A stretch of 64,000 nucleotides of DNA, taken from positions 310,001 to 374,000 of the forward strand of contig CAWEMY010000005.1 of the NCBI GenBank assembly GCA_963810305.1, in the 5' to 3' direction. The position numbers were made by a program, and so were the translations under genes. This DNA is from JACDCA01 sp963810305 (GTDB lineage Bacteria > Acidobacteriota > Vicinamibacteria > Vicinamibacterales > 2-12-FULL-66-21). The notes under the pieces are model-generated. The model saw only the letters and a list, made by a program, of their open reading frames with translations, made no database searches and was not told where the DNA came from. This document shows, piece by piece, positions 63,268 to 64,000 of the stretch. The first letter of the stretch is position 1. Each line of letters opens with the position of its first letter.

Positions 63268-64000
63268 ATGTCCACTGAAGCCAAGCCTAAGGCGGGGCTC
63301 GAGGATGTCGTTGCCGCGTCCTCTGCGATCTGCTACCTCGATGGTGATCGCGGGGTGCTGGCGTATTACGGCTACGACATCCACGATCTCGCGCGCGGGG
63401 CGTCGTTCGAGGAGGTCTGCTACCTGCTGTGGCATGGCCGGCTCCCCAATCGCGCGGAGCTCGGGGATCTGCAGTCACAGCTGGCCGCCGCGCGGCCGCT
63501 GCCCGAGGCGATCCTCCGGCTGATGAAGCAGCTCCCCGCGTCGGACGGGATGGACACGCTGCGGACCCTGACGTCAGCACTCGGTCAATACGATCCAGAG
63601 GCCAACGACAACTCGGCCCAGGCCAATTACCGCAAGGCGGTGCGGCTGACGCGCCAGGATCGCCAGCCTGGTCGCGACCTACGGCCGAATGAAGAACGGC
63701 GGCGGGCCGATCGATCCGGACCCGGCGCTTGGCCATGCGGCGAATTTTCTCTACATGCTCACCGGAAACCGTCCGACGGCATTGTCGACGCGCGCGTTTG
63801 ACATCGCCCTGGTGCTGCACGCCGATCACGAGCTGAACGCGTCCACCTTTGCCGCGCGTGTGGCCGCCGCCACCTTGACCGATCTCTACTCGGCCATTGT
63901 CGGGGCGATCGGCACGTTGAAAGGGCCGCTTCACGGCGGGGCCAACGCGGATGTCATGCGGCTGCTGATCGAGATCGGTCCGGAGGCGACCCCCGAGCGC
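63268..64000 (+). CDS. gltA: Citrate synthase, 5' part, frameshift near 63650, cut by window end
   Basis: Start ATG 63268 (MSTEAKPKAGLEDVVAASSAICYLDGDRGVLAYYGYDIHDLA), typical of the short type-II-like citrate/2-methylcitrate synthase group, then EVCYLLWHGRLP and MDTLRTLTSALG. After KAVRLT one extra base shifts the frame; in the repaired frame ARIASLVATYGRMKNGG, LGHAANFLYMLTG, LVLHADHELNASTFAAR (catalytic His) and IGTLKGPLHGGANADVM (second His) follow to the window edge. It condenses acetyl-CoA with oxaloacetate. A TACAAT at 63256 lies only seven bases before the ATG, hinting at a leaderless transcript, but no -35 is clear. Confidence 0.93.

Overview
The window looks like a chromosome segment of an Acidobacteriota bacterium, probably of the Vicinamibacteria type. 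Evidence: high GC; a stand-alone MacB-like permease of the acidobacterial ADOP type; a Gram-negative-style dcw cluster whose MurE has the DNPR (meso-diaminopimelate) motif; and secreted glycosidases. The placement is inferred from gene content, with no marker-gene tree. There are no rRNA genes and no CRISPR array; one tRNA gene is present.

Layout. 1-3.7 kb is a scrambled stretch: a cut-off membrane protein, a frameshifted FkbM methyltransferase, a decayed IS110-family transposase, a broken lipoprotein, and remnants of a helix-turn-helix gene and a DNA cytosine methyltransferase joined to the 5' end of a truncated membrane protein. 3.65-18.8 kb is a surface-polysaccharide locus: two plus-strand polytopic membrane proteins, then a tightly overlapped minus-strand operon of GT2, GT4 and GT39-like glycosyltransferases with a sugar-nucleotide epimerase and a DegT-family aminotransferase. 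18.9-20.0 kb holds a YchF-like GTPase. 20.2-37.0 kb is the division and cell wall cluster mraZ-rsmH-ftsL-ftsI-murE-murF-mraY-murD-ftsW-murG/murC-ftsQ-ftsA-ftsZ, with a clear promoter and a triple 10-bp MraZ operator. murG and murC form one continuous reading frame; murB and ddl are absent. 37-44.5 kb carries housekeeping and odd genes (B12-type radical SAM enzyme, SpoVG-like protein, acpS, pgeF, ADOP permease, RNase H, zinc-ribbon coiled coil). 44.5-54.3 kb encodes mainly exported degradative proteins (GH20, GH92, VCBS-repeat protein, serine hydrolase, esterase). 54.3-64 kb has a CAU-anticodon tRNA, rpoD, dnaG, mutS2, larB, a processive GT2 and the start of citrate synthase.

Two cross-cutting themes stand out. 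(1) Two families of REP-like palindromes with a GTAG head sit at gene 3' ends, and five genes take their TAG stop codon from such an element; one tandem pair is inserted in frame inside pgeF. A third class consists of long inverted repeats built from reiterated words of about 7-9 nt. (2) Six reading frames, including the essential ftsA and the housekeeping citrate synthase gene, are broken. All 11 breaks I could reconstruct are repaired by removing one base, none by adding one, which points to a systematic insertion bias in the assembly more than to pseudogenes.
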